64,000 bases of DNA from Chryseobacterium binzhouense (GCF_007474545.1 NZ_VKOG01000004.1:362845-426844); one strand, 5' to 3'; shown: positions 18,801 to 28,871, numbered from the stretch's first letter. The notes: generated from the sequence alone by a model not told the origin. Program-made: numbers and translations.

Positions 18801-19417
18801 TTTCTGATAATTACATAAGAATTTTTAGCTCCCGGAACAGCACCTTTTACTACTAAAAGATTTTGTTCTTGATCCACTTTTAACACCTGAAGGTTTTGTA
18901 CAGTTACCTGCTTACCTCCCATTCTTCCAGCCATTCTCATCCCTTTGAATACTCTTGAAGGGTCTGAACCAGCACCGATAGAACCTGGAGCTCTAAGTCT
19001 GTTGTGCTGACCATGAGTTGCCTGCATTACACCTCCAAATCCGTGTCTTTTAACAACACCCTGGAAGCCTTTACCTTTTGAAGTACCTGTTACGTCTACG
19101 AATTCTCCTTCGTTGAACAAGTCTACCTTTACTTCTTCTCCTACTTTTACTTCGTCTACGAACTCTCTGTAGAATTCTACCAACTTAGCCTTAGGAGCTG
19201 AACCAGCCTTTTTGAAATGACCAGCTAACGCTTTACCAACGTTCTTCTCACTCTTGTCATCGAAACCTAACTGAACTGACTTATAACCGTCTTTTTCAAT
19301 GGTTCTGACCTGTAAAACCGAGCACGGACCAGCCTGAATAACTGTACAAGGAATGTTTTTCCCTTCTTCGTTAAACAAAGATGTCATACCGATTTTTTTA
19401 CCAATAATACCTGACAT
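18791..19417 (-). CDS. rplC: 50S ribosomal protein uL3
   Basis: One of the earliest 50S assembly proteins, reaching the peptidyl transferase centre. 208 aa: [59 protein letters not shown] and [20 protein letters not shown]. First gene of the operon in this genome, because rpsJ, which normally precedes it, sits 6.5 kb upstream at the end of the str cluster. Confidence 0.98.
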   Translation of the reverse strand: MSGIIGKKIGMTSLFNEEGKNIPCTVIQAGPCSVLQVRTIEKDGYKSVQLGFDDKSEKNVGKALAGHFKKAGSAPKAKLVEFYREFVDEVKVGEEVKVDLFNEGEFVDVTGTSKGKGFQGVVKRHGFGGVMQATHGQHNRLRAPGSIGAGSDPSRVFKGMRMAGRMGGKQVTVQNLQVLKVDQEQNLLVVKGAVPGAKNSYVIIRKWN

Positions 19418-19472
19418 TATTTATATAATATGTTATAAAATTTTCTTGTATCTGTTCTCATTTTTCGAGTTC

Positions 19473-19502
19473 TCAAGTAATTACTAAGTCTGAATTAGGC
19501 AT
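19473..19502 (-). other. Possible 9-residue leader ORF with SD-like GGGGAGGAG in the S10 leader
   Basis: In the leader between the promoter and rplC the minus strand reads AGGGGAGGAGT directly before ATG, followed by codons for MPNSDLVIT and a TGA at 19473-19475. The purine run 19503-19511 is complementary to an anti-SD core. Bacteroidota genes seldom use SD pairing, so such a perfect run in a ribosomal leader is notable. Whether the short ORF is translated is unknown; the purine run might instead be a binding site for regulation. Confidence 0.35.
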
Positions 19503-19525
19503 ACTCCTCCCCTAAAATGAGTGTG

Positions 19526-19556
19526 CAAATTTATGAATAATTTTTAATCTGACAAA
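19526..19556 (-). promoter_or_regulatory. Promoter of the S10-spc-alpha operon
   Basis: Minus-strand boxes TTTG (19556-19553) and TAAATTTG (19533-19526) are separated by 19 nt, an excellent match to the Bacteroidota sigma-A promoter. The spacer and the bases following (AGATTAAAAATTATTCA then TTTGCAC) are shared almost exactly with the str operon promoter at 29310-29339. Predicted start about 100 nt upstream of rplC. Confidence 0.82.
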
Positions 19557-19664
19557 TATTTGAGCTAAAATATTTTGATTTATAGAAAGTTAAACGATTT
19601 TAGATCTTAATTTGAAAAAAAATGATGACAGTATTTTGTAAATTTAAAACCTGAAAGTAAACTC

Positions 19665-20636
19665 ATGAAAAAATACATCATCTTTCTTTTGCTGTTTCTA
19701 TTTATCTCCTGCTCAAAAAAACCAAACCATCCCTATACTTTTTATTACTGGAAAACAAATCTCAGTCTGAATACTACCGAAAGAGAAAGCTTAGGTAAAG
19801 CAGATATACCGCTTTTGTACACAAGGTTTTTTGATGTTGATAAGATTAATAATAAATTTGAGCCTGTAGCTGTCATTACTAAAAACAAAAGCTTTAAAGA
19901 ACAAAAAAAAATTGTTCCGACGGTTTTTATTACGAATCGAAGTTTTATCAACATTGAAAAAAGTGAAATTACCTTTCTTGCAGAAAAAGTAGATGATTTA
20001 ATAAAAAAGAAAATCGCTGATTACAATCTCAAAGTCAATGATGAAATACAAATTGACTGCGACTGGACTTCCGGGACCAAAGACGATTATTTTGAATTCT
20101 TACAACAATTAAAAAAGATTTCGAAAAAACAAATTACCTGTACCCTACGCCTCCATCAGGTAAAAGATAAAGATCTCACAGGAATTCCACCGGTTGAAAA
20201 AGTATACTTAATGTGCTACTCTACTTCTTCACCTTTAGAACATTCAGATAAAAATTCTATTCTTGATTTGAATATTATGAAAAGCTATCTGGCTCAGCTT
20301 GAAAATTATCCGATAGAAAAAATTGATGTCGCGCTTCCCATTTATTCATGGGGAATTGTTACCAATCATTTGGGAAAACACAAACTCATTAATGCGCTTT
20401 CTACAAAGGATCTTGATCATGCAGGTTTCAAAAAAATCTCTGAAAATAAAATTGAAGTGATAAAAGACGGTTTTTATTTTAGACATTTTCTCAGCAAAGG
20501 TTTTACCGTAAAAGTGGAAGAAATTTCTGAAAAACACTTGGATGAAGCGATCCAGTTTTTAGATAAAAAAATCGGTGAATATAATATTATATATTATCAA
20601 TTAGATGCTAAATTTGTGGAAGGACGAAATTTTTGA
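19665..20636 (+). CDS. Lipoprotein with a TIM-barrel, glycoside-hydrolase-like fold, 323 aa
   Basis: SPII signal peptide with Cys16 in FLFISCSKK. The rest has the strand/loop rhythm of a (beta/alpha)8 barrel of the GH18-like or DUF3142 kind: EIQIDCDWTSGTKDDYFEFL (acidic residues at a strand end), ITCTLRLHQV, PVEKVYLMCYSTSSP and EKIDVALPIYSWGIV. Catalytic residues cannot be assigned, so substrate and activity are unknown; the family likeness is from pattern only. Followed 131 nt downstream on the same strand by a 901-aa exported protein. Together they break the usual rpsJ-rplC order. Confidence 0.8.
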   Translation: MKKYIIFLLLFLFISCSKKPNHPYTFYYWKTNLSLNTTERESLGKADIPLLYTRFFDVDKINNKFEPVAVITKNKSFKEQKKIVPTVFITNRSFINIEKSEITFLAEKVDDLIKKKIADYNLKVNDEIQIDCDWTSGTKDDYFEFLQQLKKISKKQITCTLRLHQVKDKDLTGIPPVEKVYLMCYSTSSPLEHSDKNSILDLNIMKSYLAQLENYPIEKIDVALPIYSWGIVTNHLGKHKLINALSTKDLDHAGFKKISENKIEVIKDGFYFRHFLSKGFTVKVEEISEKHLDEAIQFLDKKIGEYNIIYYQLDAKFVEGRNF

Positions 20637-20767
20637 GCGAAACCGAATGATAGATTTAAAAGTTTAGTTTCACAAACAAAAAAATTGTAAATCCGGACAT
20701 AATTTTTTCACACTTATCAATGCTTGAATGCAATAAAAAATAAGAACAATAAAAACACCTGAACAAT

Positions 20768-23473
20768 ATGAAAAAGTATATACTGAGCATTGCAGCTGCA
20801 TCGCTATTCTATACAAATACCGAAGCCTGCGCATGGTCTGATCCTGATTATGATTACTTTAATCTTTTTACTCAAAGCATTATAAAAGACAAATCATATC
20901 TTCCTTTTTTACATAATTATTCATCAAGATTTTATACTGATTTCAAAGCATCACAGATTCCCAATGAAAATATAGAATCGTGGCGGAAATTTTTTGGCAA
21001 TCAGCTAAGCTACCCGGAAACCGATTATCTCGTGAATACTCTAAGCATGAATGATTTGAATGCCTTAAAAAAAGGAACACCAAACAATAAGCTTTTAAAT
21101 AAACTGGGAACAGGTTTTTATGCTAAATACCGAGAAGCCATAGATTATTTAATTGAAGCAAAGTATCTGGAACCTTACATGAGAATCAATTATGTAGAAG
21201 GAGCAGACTCGTTTTACTACAGAGAAAATGAAAATGATAAAAATGCGACCCAGCTAGATTACAAAAAAACAATTTCTGCGCTTACTTCTTTATATAATGC
21301 TGCAAAAAATCCTGAAATCAAACAACGTTACGGCTATCAGCTGGTAAGATTGAATCATTATACAAGAAATTACGACGCTGCGGTTAAGGCATTCCAAACT
21401 TACGTCCAGCCGATTAAACTAAAAGGCGCACCTTATTATATGGCACTTGATCAGCTTGCCGGAGCACAAAGAGGACTACAGTTATGGAATGAAGCAAACT
21501 GGAATTTCTTTCAGGTATTTATGAATTCTAAAAGCCGTAAAGAATCTTCTTTTGTTTCGATGAAACTTTCGGATTCTGCCTCTTTTAACAACATATTAAA
21601 AAGAGCCGGAACCAATGAAGAAAAAAATATGGCGTACTTTCTTTTAGGATACGAAGATTTTACCAATCCGATTCCAATGATGGAAAAGATGTACGAAATA
21701 GATCCTGATTCTGAAATTCTGAAAGTAATGGCAGCCAGAAGCATTAATGAATTAGAAAGAAATTATCTTCCAACTTATTACTATGCTTCAAAAAATTCTG
21801 ATAAAGCTTCAGATAAAAAAGATAATACTGAAACAACGCCGAAGACTGAGATAAAGAAAGAACTCAGTTTCTGGCAGAAAATTGTTCTTTTCTTTAAAAA
21901 TCTCTTTGGTGGAAAAAAATCTGACAAAACAGAAGACAAATCAGCACAAAGTAATGATGAGCTGTTTGAGAATCCTGACAGAATTCCTACTTATATCAAA
22001 AATAACGCTTACTATTACGATCAGAATGAAAATCAAAAAGATTTTTTAGACGACCTGGAAAAATTTACCTCAAAAACTAAAGGAAAATCTAAAGATGAAT
22101 ATTGGCAGATTGCTGATGCTTATTTAAAATTTCTGAAAAAAGATTATCAGCAAAGCAGTGAAATTTTAGCAGAAATCAAAACCAATAACCCTGAATATCT
22201 TGAAGAAATCAAGCGAATGAAAGTCTTGAACGATATTGTTTCACAGCCTAAAATTGATGCGGAATATGAAGATCATTTAATGAAAAATTATGCGAAATAT
22301 TTCATAGAAAAACCTATCTCAGAAAAAGACAGCACAGAGATTAACAGATATGAATATTACGGTAAAGTGCCCTCAACCGCTGAATTCCTGAAAGATGTTT
22401 TGGCAAACCGATATTTCCTTCAGGGTGAAGACGGCAAATCTTTCCTGATGAATAATACACTTTCCGACTTACAGTATAACCCAAATTCCAGTCTGGTGAA
22501 GAGCGTTGAGGAATTTTACAGAAAGCCTGATAAAACGGAATTTGAAAAGCAGATCATTGCTAAAAATCTTAATAATGTAGGAAATATTGAAGCCTTTTTT
22601 GTAAATATTTATGGCGACAGAGCAATGAAAATGGCAGATTTTGATAAGGCTAAAATGTATTATCAAAAAGCCCAAAAGTTTTCCGGAATCCCGAGAGACA
22701 GCTATCAACGATATAATCCAGAAACCGGAAACTATGAAAAGCTGATTTATAATGGTGAAATTTATGACGGCTTCAACAATATTCCGAATTTTGTTTTCGG
22801 ACATAATGTTTGGGAAAGCTTTCAAAGTTCTGATGCAGAAAGCATGAAAGCAGAAGATTACTCGGCTTTTCCTTTCATCAAATCTAAAATGAACAAGCTT
22901 GAATTAGCAAATGCTCTGATTCAACTTAAAAAAATAGGGAACGGAAAAGATCTTAAAGCTTCCAAAGCAAATCAACTGATCGGAAATGTGTTGTACAATA
23001 CGTCAATTCTTGGCTATTACCGACATCTTTTTGTAATGGATGTTGATAACAGCAATGGCGGCAAATACGATTTCTGGACAACAGAAAAAGAAACTCCATA
23101 TCAGTATTATTACAAGAATTTTGCTTATACAACTTTTATTGAGCCTGATAATTTTGATCTAAGCCTGAATTATTATCAGAAAGCACTGAATCTCAGTAAC
23201 GACAGAGAACAAAAAGCCAGAATTCTCTTTCAGATGGCAAGCGCAGAACAAGGCAAGTATTATCAGTACGAGACGAAACATCCTGGCAATATAGATTACG
23301 CTGATCCGAAATGGTCTGAAAAAAACGATGCCCATGAAAAGCAAATGGCTCAGCTTAAAAATCAAAAATACCGTAATTATTTTACCCAGTTGAAATCACA
23401 GTACTCAGATACTGAGACTGCGAAAGCACTGATGGGAAGCTGCAGCTACTTTGAGTATTTTATGAAAAGATAA
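20768..23473 (+). CDS. Large exported protein with helical repeats, 901 aa, function unknown
   Basis: N-terminal signal peptide (about 20 residues, MKKYILSIAAASLFYTNTEA) followed at once by CAWSDPDYDYFNLF. Long stretches look like tetratricopeptide-style helix pairs (for example AAVKAFQTYVQPIKLKGAPY, KAKMYYQKAQKF, SLNYYQKALNLSNDREQKAR). Around residues 340-400 there is a Lys/Asp-rich linker with an amphipathic or membrane-adjacent segment (FWQKIVLFFKNLFGGKK). I do not recognise the family. It follows the TIM-barrel lipoprotein on the same strand, so the two may act together on an extracellular or periplasmic substrate. Ends at a terminator. Confidence 0.8.
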   Translation: MKKYILSIAAASLFYTNTEACAWSDPDYDYFNLFTQSIIKDKSYLPFLHNYSSRFYTDFKASQIPNENIESWRKFFGNQLSYPETDYLVNTLSMNDLNALKKGTPNNKLLNKLGTGFYAKYREAIDYLIEAKYLEPYMRINYVEGADSFYYRENENDKNATQLDYKKTISALTSLYNAAKNPEIKQRYGYQLVRLNHYTRNYDAAVKAFQTYVQPIKLKGAPYYMALDQLAGAQRGLQLWNEANWNFFQVFMNSKSRKESSFVSMKLSDSASFNNILKRAGTNEEKNMAYFLLGYEDFTNPIPMMEKMYEIDPDSEILKVMAARSINELERNYLPTYYYASKNSDKASDKKDNTETTPKTEIKKELSFWQKIVLFFKNLFGGKKSDKTEDKSAQSNDELFENPDRIPTYIKNNAYYYDQNENQKDFLDDLEKFTSKTKGKSKDEYWQIADAYLKFLKKDYQQSSEILAEIKTNNPEYLEEIKRMKVLNDIVSQPKIDAEYEDHLMKNYAKYFIEKPISEKDSTEINRYEYYGKVPSTAEFLKDVLANRYFLQGEDGKSFLMNNTLSDLQYNPNSSLVKSVEEFYRKPDKTEFEKQIIAKNLNNVGNIEAFFVNIYGDRAMKMADFDKAKMYYQKAQKFSGIPRDSYQRYNPETGNYEKLIYNGEIYDGFNNIPNFVFGHNVWESFQSSDAESMKAEDYSAFPFIKSKMNKLELANALIQLKKIGNGKDLKASKANQLIGNVLYNTSILGYYRHLFVMDVDNSNGGKYDFWTTEKETPYQYYYKNFAYTTFIEPDNFDLSLNYYQKALNLSNDREQKARILFQMASAEQGKYYQYETKHPGNIDYADPKWSEKNDAHEKQMAQLKNQKYRNYFTQLKSQYSDTETAKALMGSCSYFEYFMKR

Positions 23474-23496
23474 GTTTATTGCCATAAGTAAAAAAA

Positions 23497-23518
23497 GGAA
23501 TCAAATTGATTCCTTTTT
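23497..23518. terminator. Bidirectional terminator (901-aa protein / iron permease-like gene)
   Basis: Stem GGAATC - AAATT - GATTCC (23497-23513) flanked by an A run on the left and a T run on the right. The minus-strand gene's stop codon lies inside the hairpin. Confidence 0.85.
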
Positions 23519-24001
23519 GTTTTTCTGGGTTTGAAGCCATTGCTCGTGTTTTTCCCTGAAATATTCATGTTTTTTATCCTGATTTCTTTTTGCCTCATCA
23601 ATAGAATGGGATGCGTGGATATCTGAATCTTCTTCAGCAAAATCTGCCAGTTTTTCGTAATAACAATGCAATTGATCCAACTCTTTTTCGGTAAGATCTT
23701 CAATATCTACAATTCTGTTACTGGCTTTTTCATTCGCAGCAATCAGCTCATTCAGTTTAATCTGAATTGCTTTTGAATCTTTATTTTGAGATTTCTGAAT
23801 GAGGAAAACCATTAAAAAAGTAATGATTGTGGTTCCCGTGTTAATAACCAATTGCCAGGTTTCAGAATATTTAAAAAACGGACCTGAAACAGCCCAGATT
23901 ATCACGATGGAAACTGCTGTAAGAAATGCAAAAGAACTCCCGGTAAACTTTGTAGCCCAGTTCGCAAATTTTTCGAAGATTGATTTATCCGATTTTTTCA
24001 T
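23501..24001 (-). CDS. Low-affinity iron permease family protein (Fet4-like, short bacterial form)
   Basis: 166 aa with two membrane helices (FAFLTAVSIVIIWAVSGPFF and the signature WQLVINTGTTIITFLMVFLI) followed by QKSQNKDSKAIQIKLNELI and an acidic cytoplasmic tail. This arrangement matches the bacterial members of the PF04120 family, named after yeast Fet4; metal transport has not been shown for most of them. Monocistronic, convergent with the 901-aa gene. Confidence 0.85.
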   Translation of the reverse strand: MKKSDKSIFEKFANWATKFTGSSFAFLTAVSIVIIWAVSGPFFKYSETWQLVINTGTTIITFLMVFLIQKSQNKDSKAIQIKLNELIAANEKASNRIVDIEDLTEKELDQLHCYYEKLADFAEEDSDIHASHSIDEAKRNQDKKHEYFREKHEQWLQTQKNKKESI

Positions 24002-24056
24002 TTCCTTAATTTTAGAAGCAATTTAAGGAAAAACTTTATCAGAGTGAATAATGAAT

Positions 24057-24890
24057 TTATTTTTTAGGATACACTATAGCCTTATTAAGCTCTATCGGAT
24101 TATTATGCTTTCTTAAATGATCCTGCAGTTTATCCGAAAGCTCTTTAATTTGTTCAGGACTTTTTACTTCAATTCCCATCACCATAAAATGCGCAGTTGG
24201 ATCTGTATTGTTTTTGTAATGTTCTTTAAACTCACGCAGCGGATCATTAAAATTATCCATGATCATTTTGTTAAGTCGTGATTCCGGAATTTTAACCGGT
24301 TTTTGTCCTGCAAAATTTTCAATAATATTTCTGGTTTCATACGTTTTTGCTAATTGATAACTTTTAACTAAAGAGAATTTAAACTGGTCTTTATCATCAT
24401 ATAATTCGAAGATCATTCCGGGCAAGCCGCGAAACTTGTACGGTCCTTCACTTAAATTGATGTCTTTGTTAAACCATGCCGTCCAGTTTCTACCGCCAAA
24501 ATCAGTTGTTGCTTTTTGCAATTGGTAGTTACCAGAAGCCTTGGTTTCATTAGTAAGTTTCCACTGTACCCGATCTTCAGTTTCAACAATAAACATATTC
24601 TGTAGATTAATGTAATTGTTGTTAATGTTCGTATTTCTTTTTCTTATCACAACAGGAGTATCATCCCAAATGATATGATTTCTGCCTTTGGTTATATTAG
24701 CAGAATCGGTTTTTACAAATTCGTAATTGTAAAATTTGACATCTGATGGATTAACATCCAAGACCATATTCGTCTTTCTGTGTTCTAAAGAAGTAGAATC
24801 AGTTTTATAATGGTACTCATAAATAAAACGGTGAGTTTGTGCAATAGAAGTCGCAGAGATAATTAAAAAGAGTAGAGCAAATATTCGCAT
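24057..24890 (-). CDS. GLPGLI family exported protein, copy 1 (277 aa)
   Basis: Signal peptide MRIFALLFLIISATSIAQ, then the family hallmarks: HRFIYEYHYKTDS, GGRNWTAWFNKDINLSEGPY and KFRGLPGMIFELYDD (the GLPGLI box, here GLPGMI). A Bacteroidota-specific family of unknown function, sometimes encoded next to TonB-dependent receptors, which is not the case here. Tandem paralogue of the next gene. Confidence 0.92.
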   Translation of the reverse strand: MRIFALLFLIISATSIAQTHRFIYEYHYKTDSTSLEHRKTNMVLDVNPSDVKFYNYEFVKTDSANITKGRNHIIWDDTPVVIRKRNTNINNNYINLQNMFIVETEDRVQWKLTNETKASGNYQLQKATTDFGGRNWTAWFNKDINLSEGPYKFRGLPGMIFELYDDKDQFKFSLVKSYQLAKTYETRNIIENFAGQKPVKIPESRLNKMIMDNFNDPLREFKEHYKNNTDPTAHFMVMGIEVKSPEQIKELSDKLQDHLRKHNNPIELNKAIVYPKK

Positions 24891-24991
24891 AAGTTTTTAT
24901 TTTTTTACAAATTTAAAAATAAAACAGAACCTTGCAATACATAATACTATTTTATATAAAAATTTTGTGACAATAATTTTATTTAGTTCTA

Positions 24992-25813
24992 TTAAGGATA
25001 TTGTACTGCTTTATCAAGTTCAATAGGATTATTGTATTTGCGGATCAACTTTTGTTGTTCTTGAATCACTTGTTTATGGTTGTCATGTGTAACTTTTGTA
25101 CCATCTTTCAGGAAAACACCTTCATAATTCTTCATATCCATCATTCCGTTTTTCAAGAAACTCAGCGGATCCTGATAATGAGAAATTTTGATTTTATAAT
25201 ATTTTTGCAGAGAAACCGGTGCAGCATTTTTCAGAAATATACCGAACATATCCTTATTCTGAACAATATCTAATTTATACGACCTAATCACTTTAAAAGA
25301 ATAGTTATTTTGATCGTCTTTCAGTTCCAGAATCATTCCCGGCAAACCGGAAAATTTGTACGGTCCTTCCTGAAAAGGGATTTCAGTGGTAAACCACGCA
25401 GTCCACTTTCTTCCGCCCCAAAACGTCTCTGCTTTTTGCACATTGTATTGGTCAATCTGCTTTTTATCATTGAGAAGCTTCCAGTTTTGCTTATTTTCCG
25501 ATGTAAGTTTGATCATATCATATTCTAACAATTCATATTCATCATAATTGCTGCTTCCGTTTTTATGAATGGTAATATTTGTTAAGCTTGGCATCGTTTT
25601 AAATTCAATAGGCAGATTGTTTTTCCGCAGAGAATCCAGCACAAAATAATCTCTTCCATAATAGAAAATTTCTTCTGAACCAATATCTAAAAAATAAAAT
25701 TCTTTTGCGTGCAGATTCTCTGTTGAGTCCTTTTTAAAATTTACCTCATAAATAAAACGGTGATTTTGGGCAGAAAAAAATATTGGCAACAAAAGTAAAA
25801 GAAATCTATACAT
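24992..25813 (-). CDS. GLPGLI family exported protein, copy 2 (273 aa)
   Basis: Signal peptide MYRFLLLLLPIFFSAQ; HRFIYEVNFKKDS, GGRKWTAWFTTEIPFQEGPY and KFSGLPGMILELKDD align directly with copy 1, including the C-terminal NNPIELDKAVQYP against NNPIELNKAIVYP. The pair clearly arose by tandem duplication followed by considerable divergence. 101 nt separate the genes. Confidence 0.92.
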   Translation of the reverse strand: MYRFLLLLLPIFFSAQNHRFIYEVNFKKDSTENLHAKEFYFLDIGSEEIFYYGRDYFVLDSLRKNNLPIEFKTMPSLTNITIHKNGSSNYDEYELLEYDMIKLTSENKQNWKLLNDKKQIDQYNVQKAETFWGGRKWTAWFTTEIPFQEGPYKFSGLPGMILELKDDQNNYSFKVIRSYKLDIVQNKDMFGIFLKNAAPVSLQKYYKIKISHYQDPLSFLKNGMMDMKNYEGVFLKDGTKVTHDNHKQVIQEQQKLIRKYNNPIELDKAVQYP

Positions 25814-25869
25814 GAAATTGGTTTCAGTAAATATATCAATAATTTTGGAATTAAAGCTTACGATAACAT

Positions 25870-25900
25870 AAAAAATCCCTCTTCTTGCGAAAAGGGATTA
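25870..25900 (-). terminator. Terminator after rpsJ (end of str operon)
   Basis: On the minus strand AATCCC - 12-16 nt - GGGATT is followed by TTTTAT, 24 nt after the rpsJ stop. It marks the end of the str transcript and means rpsJ is not cotranscribed with rplC here. Confidence 0.75.
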
Positions 25901-25923
25901 TATAATTATGACAATTTAAATTA

Positions 25924-26229
25924 TCACACTTTAATTTCTACGTCAACTCCTGAAGGAAGTTCTAATTTCATTAGAGCATCTACAGTTTTAGAAGAAGAAG
26001 AGTAAATATCCATCAATCTCTTATGAGCTGATAATTGGAACTGCTCTCTTGCTTTCTTGTTTACGTGCGGAGATCTCAACACTGTGAAGATTCTCTTGTT
26101 TGTTGGCAATGGAATCGGTCCGTTTACAACAGCACCGGTAGCCTTTACCGTTTTTACGATTTTCTCTGCAGATTTATCTACTAAATTGTAATCGTAAGAT
26201 TTAAGTTTTATTCTGATTCTTTGTGACAT
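25924..26229 (-). CDS. rpsJ: 30S ribosomal protein uS10
   Basis: 101 aa: [40 protein letters not shown] and [12 protein letters not shown]. In transcription studies S10 doubles as NusE. In most bacteria it heads the S10 operon, directly before rplC; here it is the last gene of the str cluster, 18 nt after fusA, followed by a terminator. Confidence 0.98.
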   Translation of the reverse strand: MSQRIRIKLKSYDYNLVDKSAEKIVKTVKATGAVVNGPIPLPTNKRIFTVLRSPHVNKKAREQFQLSAHKRLMDIYSSSSKTVDALMKLELPSGVDVEIKV

Positions 26230-26247
26230 TTTAATCTAATTTAAATA

Positions 26248-28365
26248 TTAACCTTTAGCCTTAGCGATTACGTCTTCAGCAACGTTAGAAGGAGCAGCTT
26301 CATATCTTTCAAATTCCATTGAAGATGTTGCTCTACCTGAAGATAAAGTTCTAAGAGAAGTTACATAACCAAACATTTCAGAAAGCGGAACGAAAGCTTT
26401 GATAACTTTAGCGTTATTTCTGTCATCCATACCGTTTACTGTACCTCTTCTTCTGTTAAGGTCACCTACGATATCACCCATATATTCTTCAGGAGTTACT
26501 ACTTCCAGCTTCATGATCGGCTCCATGATTACTGCTTTAGCAGCTCTACCAGATTCTTTGAAACCTAATTTTGCAGCCAATTCGAAAGATAACTGATCTG
26601 AGTCAACCTGGTGGTAAGATCCGTCTTTTAAAACAATTTTCATTGCCTCAACTTCAAATCCAGCCAAAGGACCATTCTTCATAGCCTCTCTGAATCCTTT
26701 TTCAACAGAAGGAATAAATTCTTTTGGAATATTACCACCTTTGATTTCGTTGATGAACTCAAGACCTACTTTACCTTCGTCTGCAGGACCAATAGTAAAT
26801 ACGATATCAGCGAACTTACCTCTACCACCGGATTGCTTTTTGTAAACCTCTCTGTGGTTAGCAGTTTGCGTCAATGCTTCTTTGTATTCTACCTGTGGCT
26901 GACCTTGGTTAACCTCTACTTTAAACTCTCTTCTCATACGATCTACGATGATATCCAAGTGAAGCTCACCCATACCAGAGATAATAGTTTGTCCTGAAGC
27001 CTCGTCAGTCTTAACCTGGAACGTAGGATCTTCTTCAGCTAGTTTAGCCAAAGCGTTACCCATTTTATCCTGGTCAGCTTTCGTTTTAGGCTCAACAGCG
27101 ATACCGATTACCGGATCCGGGAAGATCATTGATTCAAGAACGATCGGGTTCTTTTCATCAGATAACGTATCTCCTGTTTTAATATCTTTAAATCCTACAG
27201 CAGCACCAATATCACCAGCCTCAATAAACTCAACCGGATTTTGCTTGTTAGCGTGCATCTGATAGATTCTTGAGATTCTTTCTTTGTTACCAGATCTTGT
27301 GTTTAGAACATAAGAACCAGCATCCAATCTTCCTGAATAAGCTCTGAAGAATGCTAATCTACCTACGAAAGGGTCAGTAGCAATTTTGAAAGCTAATGCA
27401 GAGAAAGGCTCATCAACAGATGGTTTTCTTTCGATTTCAGCATCAGTTCTTGGGTCTGTTCCTGCGATATTATCCTTATCTAACGGAGAAGGAAGATATT
27501 TACAAACAGCATCCAACATAAACTGTACTCCTTTATTCTTGAAAGAAGAACCACAAGTCATTGGAATGATAGAAAGATCAATAGTAGCTTTTCTTAATGC
27601 TTCGTTGATTTCCTCTTCAGAAATTGAATCTGGATCTTCGAAGAATTTCTCCATCAAAGTCTCATCGTAATCAGCTACAGCTTCTACTAATTTTTCTCTA
27701 TATTCAAGAACTTCATCCTTCATATCTTCAGGAATCGGAACTACTTCATAAGTAGCACCTTGTCCTGCTTCATCCCAGATGATCGCTCTGTTTTTAATTA
27801 AGTCTACAACTCCTTTAAAATCTTCTTCAGCACCGATTGGCAAAACGATTGGAACTGCATTAGACCCTAACATTTCTTTCACTTGTTTTACAACATTCAA
27901 GAAGTCAGCACCTTGACGGTCCATTTTGTTTACGAATCCCATTCTCGCAACTTTGTAGTTGTCAGCCAATCTCCAGTTGGTTTCAGACTGAGGCTCTACT
28001 CCGTCTACTGCAGAGAAAAGGAATACCAAACCATCCAATACTCTCAAAGATCTGTTTACTTCTACTGTGAAGTCAACGTGTCCCGGTGTATCGATAATGT
28101 TGAAGTGGTAAGGTTTTGTTTCAGGTAATTTCTTCCCTTGATCTGTTGGGAAATTCCAGTTACAAGTAGTTGCAGCAGAAGTAATTGTAATACCTCTTTC
28201 TGCTTCCTGTTCCATCCAGTCCATTGTAGAAGCACCATCGTGAACCTCTCCAATTTTGTGGTTTACACCTGTATAGAATAAAATCCTTTCTGTAGTGGTA
28301 GTCTTACCTGCATCAATGTGAGCAGCAATACCGATATTTCTTGTAAATTTAAGATCTCTTCCCAT
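26248..28365 (-). CDS. fusA: Elongation factor G
   Basis: GTPase that drives translocation and, with RRF, ribosome recycling. 705 aa. G1 [16 protein letters not shown]2 [10 protein letters not shown]3 DTPGHVDF, G4 [10 protein letters not shown]; domain II and the domain III-V block ([33 protein letters not shown]) are present. Between rpsG and rpsJ; tuf is not part of this cluster. Confidence 0.98.
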   Translation of the reverse strand: MGRDLKFTRNIGIAAHIDAGKTTTTERILFYTGVNHKIGEVHDGASTMDWMEQEAERGITITSAATTCNWNFPTDQGKKLPETKPYHFNIIDTPGHVDFTVEVNRSLRVLDGLVFLFSAVDGVEPQSETNWRLADNYKVARMGFVNKMDRQGADFLNVVKQVKEMLGSNAVPIVLPIGAEEDFKGVVDLIKNRAIIWDEAGQGATYEVVPIPEDMKDEVLEYREKLVEAVADYDETLMEKFFEDPDSISEEEINEALRKATIDLSIIPMTCGSSFKNKGVQFMLDAVCKYLPSPLDKDNIAGTDPRTDAEIERKPSVDEPFSALAFKIATDPFVGRLAFFRAYSGRLDAGSYVLNTRSGNKERISRIYQMHANKQNPVEFIEAGDIGAAVGFKDIKTGDTLSDEKNPIVLESMIFPDPVIGIAVEPKTKADQDKMGNALAKLAEEDPTFQVKTDEASGQTIISGMGELHLDIIVDRMRREFKVEVNQGQPQVEYKEALTQTANHREVYKKQSGGRGKFADIVFTIGPADEGKVGLEFINEIKGGNIPKEFIPSVEKGFREAMKNGPLAGFEVEAMKIVLKDGSYHQVDSDQLSFELAAKLGFKESGRAAKAVIMEPIMKLEVVTPEEYMGDIVGDLNRRRGTVNGMDDRNNAKVIKAFVPLSEMFGYVTSLRTLSSGRATSSMEFERYEAAPSNVAEDVIAKAKG

Positions 28366-28371
28366 TTCAGA

Positions 28372-28848
28372 TTAGAATTTGAAGTGTGAGAAAGCTTTGT
28401 TAGCTTCCGCCATTTTGTGAGTATCAGATTTCTTTTTGAAAGCAGCACCTTCTTCTCTTGAAGCAGCTACAACTTCATTAGCCAATTTTAAAGCCATAGA
28501 CTTATCATTTCTGGCTTTAGAATACTTGATTAACCATTTCATTGCCATAGAAATCTTTCTATCTGCTCTGATTGGCATAGGAATCTGGAAGTTAGCACCA
28601 CCTACTCTTCTGGAACGTACTTCTACGTGAGGCATAACGTTAGTTAATGCATCTTTCCAGATTTCAAGGGCTGTTTTCTCAGTATCTCCTTTTTTAGTTT
28701 CTACGATATCCAATGCATCATAGAAAATTTTGAATGCGATTGACTTCTTACCGTCAAGCATTAAGTTATTAACGAATCTCGTTACCAATTGATCATTAAA
28801 TTTCGGATCTGGTAACAACGGTCTTTTTTTCGCTTTTGTCTTTCTCAT
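28372..28848 (-). CDS. rpsG: 30S ribosomal protein uS7
   Basis: Head protein that nucleates the 3' domain of 16S rRNA, and the str-operon repressor in E. coli. 158 aa: [60 protein letters not shown] and [18 protein letters not shown]. Confidence 0.98.
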   Translation of the reverse strand: MRKTKAKKRPLLPDPKFNDQLVTRFVNNLMLDGKKSIAFKIFYDALDIVETKKGDTEKTALEIWKDALTNVMPHVEVRSRRVGGANFQIPMPIRADRKISMAMKWLIKYSKARNDKSMALKLANEVVAASREEGAAFKKKSDTHKMAEANKAFSHFKF

Positions 28849-28871
28849 TGTTTCTGTACCTTATTTAATGA

